Assembly: GCA_027083665.1 (NCBI GenBank)
Contig: JALWNV010000255.1
Span: forward strand, 1-11,598
DNA from: Helicobacteraceae bacterium
GTDB taxonomy: Bacteria; Campylobacterota; Campylobacteria; Campylobacterales; Sulfurimonadaceae
Direction: 5' to 3'
DNA: 11,598 nt
Shown: in pieces, positions 5,785 to 11,598 of the stretch
How positions within the stretch are numbered: the first letter of the stretch is position 1
Layout: each line of letters begins with the position of its first letter
Program-made: the position numbers and the translations under genes
The notes under the pieces: model-generated
Database searches by the model: none
The model's input: only the letters and a program-made list of their open reading frames with translations
What the model was told of the DNA's origin: nothing

Positions 5785-7235
5785 ATACGGTGCAGTTCGC
5801 CAAACGGCGCGTCGGCGAGCTGTGCGTCGCCGACGCGCCACCGCCAGTTGCCTTCCGCGGTGCCGGGTGTGTTCATCCGTGCATCACTGCCCAGCCCCAG
5901 CAGATCCTGCAGCGGCAAGACCGCCAGCGCCGCGACGCTGGCGAGCGCGGCACGGTTGAGGCTGGTATGGAACGCTTCCCAGCCGCAGTGCAGATAGGTC
6001 ATGGCGTGCGACCGCGTATGCTCCTGCGGGGGTTCGGCATAGAACCATCCGTTGGTCGTATCGTTGTCGTGGGTGCCGGTATAGACGACGCAGTTTTGCA
6101 CATGGTTGTGCGGCAGATAGGGGTTGGAGGCGTCTGCCCCGAAAGCGAACTGCAGGATCTTCATACCCGGCAAGCCGTAGTCGTCACGCAGCTTTTCCAC
6201 TTCCGGGGTGATGATCCCGAGGTCTTCGGCGATAATGGGCAGGTCGTCTCCGAGCGCGTTTCGGAAAGCGTCGAAAAGCTTGCCGCCCGGCCCGGGCAGC
6301 CAGGTGCCGTTGACGGCGGTCTCTTCGTCCGCGGGGATGGCCCAGTACGCTTCGAATCCCCGAAAATGGTCGATACGTACCCGGTCGACCATCGCGAGCG
6401 TGTGTTTCAGCCGGTGGATCCACCAGGAAAAACCGTCTTTTTCCAGCGTGTCCCAGTCAAAAAGCGGGTTGCCCCAGCGCTGTCCGGTTTCGCTGAAATA
6501 GTCCGGCGGCACTCCCGCGACCGCTTCGGGCCGCAGATGGTAGTCGAGTTGAAAATATTCCGGATGACTCCAGACGTCGGCACTGTTGTCGGCGACATAG
6601 ATGGGCAGGTCGCCGATGATATGGACTTTGCGCGACTGTGCATAGGATTTGAGCGCTTCCCACTGTGAAAAGAAACAAAACTGCACGAAACGGTGAAAAT
6701 CGCATTCGTCTTTGAGCCGTGCCGCATAAGAGTGCAGCGTTTCGGGTTCGCGTCTGCGCAGGGCTTCGGGCCACTGCTGCCACGGCATTGCGTCGAAATG
6801 TTCCGACAGTGCGGCAAAAAGCGCATAGTCGTCGAGCCAGACGGTGTGCTCGCCGCAAAAGGTTTCGTACGCCTGTGACGGCTCGAAGCGCGAAAAGGCC
6901 TTTTTGAGCAGCCCCTTCTGTGCCGGCAGCAGCCGCTCGTAGTCGACGCGGTGCGGGTCGGTTTGGGGAAAACCGTTCAGCTCCGCCGGTTCGAGCAGCC
7001 GTTCGCGCACGAGGATGTCCGGGTCGATCAGCAGCGGATTGCCCGCGAAAGCGGAGTCGCATTGATAGGGCGAATTGCCGAACCCCGTCGGTCCGAGAGG
7101 CAGGATCTGCCAATGGCGAATGCCGGCCGCGCTCAGTCTGTCGACCCAGGCGTAGGCCGCTTTGCCGAGCCGCCCGACACCGTAGGGGCCCGGAAGAGAG
7201 GTGGGATGAAGCAAGATTCCGGCGCTGCGCTGCAT
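5760..7235 (-). CDS. malQ: 4-alpha-glucanotransferase (amylomaltase, GH77)
   Basis: This 491-residue protein matches the compact bacterial amylomaltase length (about 500). It disproportionates alpha-1,4-glucans in the cytoplasm for glycogen or maltodextrin turnover. The N-terminus is typical (RSAGILLHPTSLPGPYGVG), as is the NSPYQCDSAFAGNP segment. Catalytic residues are present: nucleophile D289 in VRIDHFRGFEAYW, acid/base E337 in IIAEDLG, and stabiliser D390 in YTGTHDND. The C-terminal NTPGTAEGNWRWRV is also conserved. No other glycogen gene (glgA, glgB, glgC, glgP) is in the window, so it stands alone. It is divergent from yajC and convergent with the GGDEF gene with one base between stops. 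The ATG at 7235 follows AGGA at about -9. A genome-wide supply of glycogen genes would be needed for it to act in a full pathway. Confidence 0.95.
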   Translation of the reverse strand: MQRSAGILLHPTSLPGPYGVGRLGKAAYAWVDRLSAAGIRHWQILPLGPTGFGNSPYQCDSAFAGNPLLIDPDILVRERLLEPAELNGFPQTDPHRVDYERLLPAQKGLLKKAFSRFEPSQAYETFCGEHTVWLDDYALFAALSEHFDAMPWQQWPEALRRREPETLHSYAARLKDECDFHRFVQFCFFSQWEALKSYAQSRKVHIIGDLPIYVADNSADVWSHPEYFQLDYHLRPEAVAGVPPDYFSETGQRWGNPLFDWDTLEKDGFSWWIHRLKHTLAMVDRVRIDHFRGFEAYWAIPADEETAVNGTWLPGPGGKLFDAFRNALGDDLPIIAEDLGIITPEVEKLRDDYGLPGMKILQFAFGADASNPYLPHNHVQNCVVYTGTHDNDTTNGWFYAEPPQEHTRSHAMTYLHCGWEAFHTSLNRAALASVAALAVLPLQDLLGLGSDARMNTPGTAEGNWRWRVGDAQLADAPFGELHRMCRLYGRA

Positions 7236-7265
7236 GATCGGTCCTGTCGTGATTTGATGAGCGCG

Positions 7266-7271
7266 ATTATA
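7266..7271 (-). promoter_or_regulatory. probable -10 box for malQ
   Basis: The minus strand carries a perfect TATAAT here, predicting a start near 7259 and a leader of about 24 bases to the malQ ATG at 7235. No recognisable -35 is visible. Confidence 0.45.
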
Positions 7272-7284
7272 GCCAAATAACGGC

Positions 7285-7316
7285 TTACCTCCTTTTTACG
7301 CTTGGTAAAGTATAAT
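7285..7316 (+). promoter_or_regulatory. promoter of the yajC-secD-secF operon
   Basis: A perfect TATAAT lies at 7311-7316, preceded by a T-rich tract (7290-7297), a typical Campylobacterota arrangement without a strong -35. The expected transcription start is near 7323, leaving a leader of about 40 bases to the yajC ATG. A short inverted repeat, TTACC (7285-7289) with GGTAA (7304-7308), brackets the -35 zone and could be an operator, though five bases is weak evidence. Confidence 0.55.
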
Positions 7317-7330
7317 GGCACGGATTTTAC

Positions 7331-7345
7331 GTCGGCAGGACCGAC
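7331..7345 (+). other. small GC hairpin in the yajC leader
   Basis: GTCGG (7331-7335) and CCGAC (7341-7345) pair across a five-base loop in the predicted leader, just upstream of the ribosome site. The stem is short, and a regulatory role is only a possibility. Confidence 0.3.
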
Positions 7346-7348
7346 ACC

Positions 7349-7356
7349 AAAGGAAG
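7349..7356 (+). promoter_or_regulatory. ribosome binding site that fixes the yajC start
   Basis: AAAGGAAG ends six bases before ATG 7363. This supports 7363 rather than the in-frame ATG at 7315, which lies inside the TATAAT box and would add 16 non-homologous residues. Confidence 0.75.
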
Positions 7357-7362
7357 CCTTTT

Positions 7363-7629
7363 ATGGAAATGCTTGGACAGTTGTTACCGTTTGTCTTTTT
7401 GATCGCGATTATGTACTTTATCATCATCCGCCCGCAGCAGCAGCAGGCGAAGAAGCACAAAGAGATGCTCGAGAGCCTGAAAAAGGGCGACAAGATCGTG
7501 ACCAACGGCGGACTGATCGCCACGGTCAGAAAAGTGGAAGAGGGCTTTTTCTCCATCGAAATCGCCGACAAGGTCGTGGCGAAGCTGGCCAAAGACGCCG
7601 TCGCGCGCAAATTGGATGAGGAAGCGTAG
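7363..7629 (+). CDS. yajC: preprotein translocase subunit YajC
   Basis: This 88-residue protein is the usual size for YajC, the small single-pass partner of SecDF at the SecYEG channel. Residues 5-22 form the membrane helix ([18 protein letters not shown]). The family signature [14 protein letters not shown] follows directly, then the small domain with [18 protein letters not shown] strong AAAGGAAG site supports this start. It is the first gene of the operon, 32 bases before secD. In other Campylobacterota, as I recall, yajC sits next to divergent lnt; here malQ and a diguanylate cyclase gene separate them. Confidence 0.96.
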   Translation: MEMLGQLLPFVFLIAIMYFIIIRPQQQQAKKHKEMLESLKKGDKIVTNGGLIATVRKVEEGFFSIEIADKVVAKLAKDAVARKLDEEA

Positions 7630-7661
7630 CACCGGTACCGCGGGGTTATGAAAGGGAAAGA

Positions 7662-9239
7662 ATGAAACTGAATTTCAGAATTATCATTTTCGCGCTGGCG
7701 ATCGTTTTCGGCGTCGCCTTTTCCGTTCCGTCGATTTTGCAGACGGACAAGGGAGCGAAAATCACGCTGGGTCTGGACCTGCAGGGCGGTCTGCACATGC
7801 TGCTCGGTGTCAAGACGGAAGAGGCGGTCAAGTCTCGCATGAAAGCGATCGCGTCGGGAATCAACCACTTCGCCGAGCGCAACGAGATCCTTATCGACGA
7901 TCTGAGCGCGACGGACGATGCCGTGACGTTCACACTGCTCGACAGCGACGACGCTCCGGCGATGGACAAGATGCTCGCATCGATCGAAGGGGCGAAGGTC
8001 GAACATAACGGAGAAAACTACCGTGTGTCACTGACACCGCAGGAGGTGATCAAGACGCAGAAACAGGCCGTCGATCAGGCGATCGAGACGATCCGGAACC
8101 GTCTGGACCAGTTCGGTCTGGCCGAGCCGACCGTCGCACGCCAGGGAACGGACAAGATTCTCGTCGAACTGCCGGGAATCAAGACCCCCGAGGAGGAGCA
8201 GCGCGCCCGCGAGCTGATCTCCCGGGCGGCCAAGCTGGAGCTGATGGCGGTGGACGAAGAGCGCAAGATGCGGGTCTATACGATGACGCCTGCGGAAGCG
8301 GCCGAATACGGCGATATCATTCTTCCCGATGCGGAAAACCCCGACGGCAAGTATCTCATCAAGGAGATCCCGATTCTCGACGGCTCGATGCTGACCGACG
8401 CACAGGTGGCGTTCGATCAGAACAACCGTCCGGTCATCAACTTTTCGCTCAATTCCGAAGGCGCGCAGATTTTCGGGGACTTTACGGGCAAAAACGTCGG
8501 CAACCACCTGGCGATCGTGCTTGACGGCGAGGTCTACTCCGCGCCGGTCATCAACGAGCGTATCGGCGGCGGGCACGGGCAGATCAGCGGGAACTACACG
8601 GTTCAGCAGGCGCAGGACCTCGCCATTGCCCTGCGTTCGGGCGCGCTGCTTGCGCCGATCGTGATGTTGGAGAAACGTTCTGTCGGTCCGAGCCTCGGTG
8701 CCGACAGCATCAAAGCGAGCATGATCGCGCTTATCGGCGGTTTCGCGCTGGTATTCGTCTTCATGATGGTCTACTACAAGATGGCGGGCGTGATCGCCAA
8801 CGTGGCGCTGGTGGCGAACCTTTTTCTCATTATCGCCGTGATGGCGATGTTCGGCGCGACGCTGACTCTGCCGGGGATGGCGGGTATCGTCCTGACCGTC
8901 GGTATGGCGGTGGATGCGAACGTCATCATTTCCGAACGGATCCGCGAACTGCTCTATCAGGGCGTGTCGATCCACAAGGCGATCGAAGAGGGTTACGCCA
9001 ATGCGATGCGCGCGATTCTGGACGCGAACATCACGACGCTGATCGCGGCCGTCGTGCTCTACGTCTACGGTACCGGCGCCATCAAGGGCTTCGCGATCAC
9101 GATCAGTATCGGTATCCTCGCGTCGATGCTGACGGCGATTCTCGGGACGCACGGCATCTACGAGATGCTCGAAAGCAAGATCGCAAAAAGCAAGGATGTC
9201 GATTTCTGGTTCGGCATCAAAAAGAAGAAGGCGGCGTAA
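7662..9239 (+). CDS. secD: protein translocase subunit SecD
   Basis: SecD works with SecF and YajC to pull exported proteins through SecYEG using the proton gradient. The 525-residue length matches Campylobacterota SecD. TM1 is about 5-23. The periplasmic P1 region (25-340) begins with the conserved [12 protein letters not shown] (37-48) and contains the [15 protein letters not shown] segment. Five membrane helices follow (about 350-500). They include [16 protein letters not shown] (414-429), whose D418 is the conserved intramembrane acidic residue linked to proton use. The ribosome site is an AAGGGAAAG stretch ending next to ATG 7662. The stop TAA (9237-9239) abuts the secF ATG with no gap. 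Confidence 0.98.
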   Translation: MKLNFRIIIFALAIVFGVAFSVPSILQTDKGAKITLGLDLQGGLHMLLGVKTEEAVKSRMKAIASGINHFAERNEILIDDLSATDDAVTFTLLDSDDAPAMDKMLASIEGAKVEHNGENYRVSLTPQEVIKTQKQAVDQAIETIRNRLDQFGLAEPTVARQGTDKILVELPGIKTPEEEQRARELISRAAKLELMAVDEERKMRVYTMTPAEAAEYGDIILPDAENPDGKYLIKEIPILDGSMLTDAQVAFDQNNRPVINFSLNSEGAQIFGDFTGKNVGNHLAIVLDGEVYSAPVINERIGGGHGQISGNYTVQQAQDLAIALRSGALLAPIVMLEKRSVGPSLGADSIKASMIALIGGFALVFVFMMVYYKMAGVIANVALVANLFLIIAVMAMFGATLTLPGMAGIVLTVGMAVDANVIISERIRELLYQGVSIHKAIEEGYANAMRAILDANITTLIAAVVLYVYGTGAIKGFAITISIGILASMLTAILGTHGIYEMLESKIAKSKDVDFWFGIKKKKAA

Positions 9240-10211
9240 ATGGAATTTTTCAGACAGACAAAAATCATCGATTTTATGGGCAAGTCCAAGATTGCCGTCG
9301 CCATCTCCGTCATTCTGGTGCTGGCGTCGTGGGGCATTTTGGCGACGAAAGGCCTCAATTACGGGATCGATTTCGCCGGCGGAACGATCGTTCAGGTCAA
9401 ATACGACCAAAAAGCGCCGATCGACACGATCCGAAAGACCCTTTCGGGCAAGGCGGCGTTCGACGGCGCGCAGATCACGGAGTTCGGCTCGCCCGAAGAG
9501 ATCATCATCCGTCTCAAGACGTCGAGCAAGGATGTGACGTCCGATATGGGCGACGTAACACGTGCGGCGCTCAAGGGCACCGGCGACTTCGAGGTCCGGC
9601 GTGTCGATATCGTCGGACCGAAGGTCGGAAGCGAGCTGCGCGAGAAAGGGGTCATGGCGATGCTGCTGGCGATTCTGGGGATTCTCATCTATGTCGCGGT
9701 ACGTTTCGAGTGGCGTTTCGCGGTTGCGTCGATCGCGGCGCTGGTGCATGACGTCTCCATCGCGATGGGGGCGATTTCGCTGGTCGGACTCGATGTCAAC
9801 CTCGACGTGCTTGCGGCTCTGCTGACATTGCTGGGCTATTCGCTCAACGATACGATCATCGTTTTCGACCGTATCCGCGAGGGGATTACCGGATCGAAAA
9901 GCACCGATCTGGGCGAAGTGATCAACGAGTCGATCACCAAGACGCTCTCGCGTACGACGCTGACATCGTTGACGACCTTCTTCGTCGTCCTGACGCTGTT
10001 CGCGTTCGGAGGGGAGATTATCCACGCGTTCGCATTTACGCTGCTTATCGGGATTATCGTCGGTACCTACTCTTCCATTTTCATCGCGTCGCCGATCCTG
10101 CTGTGGTTCGGTTTCGACATCAAGTCCTACCGTGCCAAGCTGGCCGAAGCGGCCAAACGCCGTGCGGAAAAAGAGAAGATGCGTGCGATGTACGAACAGG
10201 GAACCGTATAG
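9240..10211 (+). CDS. secF: protein translocase subunit SecF
   Basis: SecF pairs with SecD in the inner membrane to drive late steps of protein export. The 323-residue protein has TM1 at about 18-36, then the signature YGIDFAGGT (41-49), a small periplasmic domain, and five helices from about 136 to 290. The second signature LGYSLNDTIIVFDRIRE (198-214) carries conserved intramembrane D210 and R211. A charged C-terminal tail (about 298-316, rich in Lys, Arg, Glu and Ala) is cytoplasmic. The ATG directly abuts the secD stop. Its ribosome site, AAGAAGAAGG, lies inside the end of secD, so translation is very likely coupled and the SecD:SecF ratio matched. Confidence 0.98.
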   Translation: MEFFRQTKIIDFMGKSKIAVAISVILVLASWGILATKGLNYGIDFAGGTIVQVKYDQKAPIDTIRKTLSGKAAFDGAQITEFGSPEEIIIRLKTSSKDVTSDMGDVTRAALKGTGDFEVRRVDIVGPKVGSELREKGVMAMLLAILGILIYVAVRFEWRFAVASIAALVHDVSIAMGAISLVGLDVNLDVLAALLTLLGYSLNDTIIVFDRIREGITGSKSTDLGEVINESITKTLSRTTLTSLTTFFVVLTLFAFGGEIIHAFAFTLLIGIIVGTYSSIFIASPILLWFGFDIKSYRAKLAEAAKRRAEKEKMRAMYEQGTV

Positions 10212-10224
10212 ATTTTGTTCGTGA

Positions 10225-10250
10225 ATCCCGGCAAGGGATGAACCGCCGGG
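10225..10250 (+). other. two mutually exclusive hairpins between secF and the small membrane gene
   Basis: The 84-base gap holds ATCCC (10225-10229) pairing with GGGAT (10235-10239). It also holds CCCGGC (10227-10232) pairing with GCCGGG (10245-10250). The stems share bases 10227-10229 and cannot form together. The gap has no T-run, so this is not a normal terminator. It could be a processing, RNA-stability or attenuation element, or chance. Confidence 0.3.
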
Positions 10251-10295
10251 CTGTCCGCGAGCGAAATGCGTGCATTGATTTAACAAAGGAGTGTC

Positions 10296-10634
10296 ATGGA
10301 CTGGGGTAAAGTCATTTATGTCTTTTTCACACTGATGAGCCTGACCTCGACGGCGGGATTTTTATACGAGCATACGGCGGTGTCGCTGTTTATCGCCGCG
10401 AGCCTGAACCTGATCTCGACGATCCTCAAAATCGGGGTGCGGAACCTGCTTTCGGCGGAATTGCTGGCCAGCTCGCTGGTGGCGGATCTTCACCTGATTC
10501 CGGCCTTTATCTATCTGATCGTCGTTGATAATCTCAACATCGCGATCGCGCTGACTATCGGTGCGCTGATCGCCAACGTCTTTTCGATGGGGCTGGTCTA
10601 TATCGAAAGCTCGAAGAACCGCGAAGAGTACTGA
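10296..10634 (+). CDS. conserved small integral membrane protein (DUF6394-like)
   Basis: This 112-residue, very hydrophobic protein has about three to four predicted helices: roughly 5-23, 28-46, 66-78 and 80-103. It lacks a signal peptide or catalytic motif. The central segment [26 protein letters not shown] looks strongly constrained. I recognise the protein as a Campylobacterota-type family found between secF and leuS, probably the one catalogued as DUF6394, but the number is from memory. Function is unknown. Its place after yajC-secD-secF suggests a link to membrane protein insertion or export, which is inference only. ATG 10296 follows a perfect AAAGGAG four bases upstream, so it is probably translated independently of secF. 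Confidence 0.85.
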   Translation: MDWGKVIYVFFTLMSLTSTAGFLYEHTAVSLFIAASLNLISTILKIGVRNLLSAELLASSLVADLHLIPAFIYLIVVDNLNIAIALTIGALIANVFSMGLVYIESSKNREEY

Positions 10635-10662
10635 GCCCGTCACCCATCACCTTGAACCGAAC

Positions 10663-10667
10663 AGGAG
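10663..10667 (+). promoter_or_regulatory. ribosome binding site that fixes the TTG start of leuS
   Basis: AGGAG sits five bases before TTG 10673. The first in-frame ATG is at codon 38, inside the catalytic fold, so TTG is the only sensible start. Confidence 0.75.
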
Positions 10668-10672
10668 TTTTC

Positions 10673-11598
10673 TTGCAATACAATCCATCCGAAATCGAGA
10701 AAAAATGGCAGGCGTTCTGGGACGAGCAGCGCAGTTTCGAGCCCGCCGAAGATTTTGAAAAACCGAAAAAATATGTCCTGAGCATGTTTCCCTATCCTTC
10801 GGGTCGCATTCATATGGGGCATGTCCGCAACTATACGATCGGCGACGCATTCGCACGCCGCTATCGCCAGCAGGGCCTGAACGTGCTGCACCCTATCGGC
10901 TGGGACAGTTTCGGGATGCCGGCGGAGAATGCGGCGATCAAACACGGGGTACATCCGAAAAAATGGACCTATGAAAATATCGACTATATGCGAAAAGAGC
11001 TCGCGACGCTGGGCCTGTCGTTTTCCAAAGAGCGCGAATTCGCCACCTCCGACCCGCTTTATACGAAGTTCGAACAGGGGTTTATCATCGATATGTTCGA
11101 AAAGGGGCTGTTGTACCGCAAAAAGGCCTACCTCAACTGGTGTCCGCATGATCTGACGGTCCTGGCCAATGAGCAGGTGGTCGACGGCTGCTGCTGGCGC
11201 TGCGATACGCCGATCGTGAAAAAGGAGATGAACCAGTATTACCTCAAGATCACCGATTACGCCGACGAACTCATCGACGATCTGAAGCAGCTTGAGGGCA
11301 AGTGGCCCAATCAGGTACTGGCGATGCAGGAGAACTGGATCGGACGCAGCAGCGGGCTGGAGTTCACGCTGCAGCTGGATGATTTTTCGAAAAAACTCCT
11401 GCGCGGGAAATTCGAGGGTTTCGAGGTCTATACGACTCGTCCCGATACGATCTACGGGGTGACCTACACGGCGCTCGCCCCCGAGCACGAACTGGTGTCG
11501 TACATGATCGAAAACGACATGCTGGCATCGGAAACGGCCGCAGAGATCGAAGCGATGAAAAACATGAGCCCGGCCGAACGCCAAAAAGAGAAACACGG
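10673..11598 (+). CDS. leuS: leucyl-tRNA synthetase (5' part, TTG start)
   Basis: LeuS charges tRNA-Leu with leucine in the cytoplasm. The first 308 codons are present and the gene runs off the window; the full protein is usually over 800 residues. Translation begins at TTG, read as (M)[15 protein letters not shown], the classic LeuS N-terminus. The class I signature HMGH is at 47-50 within [15 protein letters not shown], followed by [14 protein letters not shown]. The zinc-domain cysteines are C157, C173, C174 and C177 ([22 protein letters not shown]). The CP1 editing domain begins after about 220 and shows the threonine-rich [12 protein letters not shown] (254-265). An AGGAG ribosome site precedes the TTG. 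It lies 38 bases after the small membrane gene with no obvious promoter between, so it is probably co-transcribed with the sec operon. Confidence 0.97.
   Translation, partial: MQYNPSEIEKKWQAFWDEQRSFEPAEDFEKPKKYVLSMFPYPSGRIHMGHVRNYTIGDAFARRYRQQGLNVLHPIGWDSFGMPAENAAIKHGVHPKKWTYENIDYMRKELATLGLSFSKEREFATSDPLYTKFEQGFIIDMFEKGLLYRKKAYLNWCPHDLTVLANEQVVDGCCWRCDTPIVKKEMNQYYLKITDYADELIDDLKQLEGKWPNQVLAMQENWIGRSSGLEFTLQLDDFSKKLLRGKFEGFEVYTTRPDTIYGVTYTALAPEHELVSYMIENDMLASETAAEIEAMKNMSPAERQKEKH

Noticed and set aside
4676..5803. A 375-residue minus-strand open frame opposite the GGDEF gene
   Set aside because: It mirrors the cyclase codons, shows no recognisable motif, and crosses into the end of malQ.
5700..6668. 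A 322-residue plus-strand open frame opposite malQ
   Set aside because: It is antisense to a clear GH77 enzyme with intact catalytic residues, and no family features are visible.
7315..7362. In-frame upstream ATG extending yajC by 16 residues
   Set aside because: The ATG lies within the TATAAT promoter box, upstream of the expected transcription start, and the added residues do not resemble YajC.
8028..10286. A 752-residue open frame on the minus strand opposite secD and secF
   Set aside because: It is an antisense shadow of two certain genes in GC-rich DNA. The translation is rich in Arg, Asp, His and Gln with no domain, and it has no operon partner.
10238..10309. A possible 23-codon leader peptide overlapping the start of the small membrane gene
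   Set aside because: It has no properly spaced ribosome site and no run of regulatory codons. It is the tail of a longer shadow frame from secF.
1..11598. Mobile element, CRISPR array, toxin-antitoxin pair, tRNA or defence system
   Set aside because: No transposase, repeat-spacer pattern, terminal inverted repeats, cloverleaf or known defence domain was seen. The NYN protein has no antitoxin-like partner, only coupled housekeeping-type genes.

Overview
The window reads as chromosomal DNA from a member of the Campylobacterota (formerly Epsilonproteobacteria), probably an environmental or chemolithotrophic lineage with unusually high GC for the phylum. The evidence is the block yajC-secD-secF-small membrane gene-leuS, with an lnt gene pointing away from it. 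As I recall, this arrangement is typical of Campylobacterota. SecD and SecF also have the short lengths usual in the group, and several -10 boxes are perfect TATAAT with no good -35. I cannot name the genus.

Left part (1-3481, minus strand): a tightly packed five-gene operon read from right to left. It runs lnt (apolipoprotein N-acyltransferase, with an early C-terminus), pgeF (YfiH-type peptidoglycan editing factor / purine nucleoside phosphorylase), a membrane-anchored TPR protein, a NYN-LOTUS putative RNase, and the first 30 codons of a Nif3-like dinuclear-metal protein. Three of the four junctions are 4-base ATGA stop/start overlaps, so translation is probably coupled. A promoter region with two TATAAT boxes exactly 10 bp apart lies upstream of lnt.

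Middle (about 3482-7235): two convergent genes lie between the lnt operon and the sec operon. The plus-strand gene encodes a membrane diguanylate cyclase with an N-terminal bacteriohemerythrin domain (all seven iron ligands present), a periplasmic NIT-like nitrate/nitrite-sensing domain, HAMP and an intact GGEEF domain with an inhibitory site. This is the most interesting protein here: one c-di-GMP synthase that could read both oxygen/redox and nitrate. The minus-strand gene is malQ (GH77 4-alpha-glucanotransferase). Their stop codons are one base apart, and an 8-bp inverted repeat spans the junction.

Right part (7236-11598, plus strand): promoter, yajC, secD and secF (the SecDF-YajC accessory complex of the Sec translocon), a 112-residue membrane protein of a Campylobacterota-type conserved family, and the 5' portion of leuS. 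leuS starts at TTG and is cut by the window end. There is no gene-free stretch over 300 bases, and I see no RNA gene, mobile element, CRISPR array or prophage.
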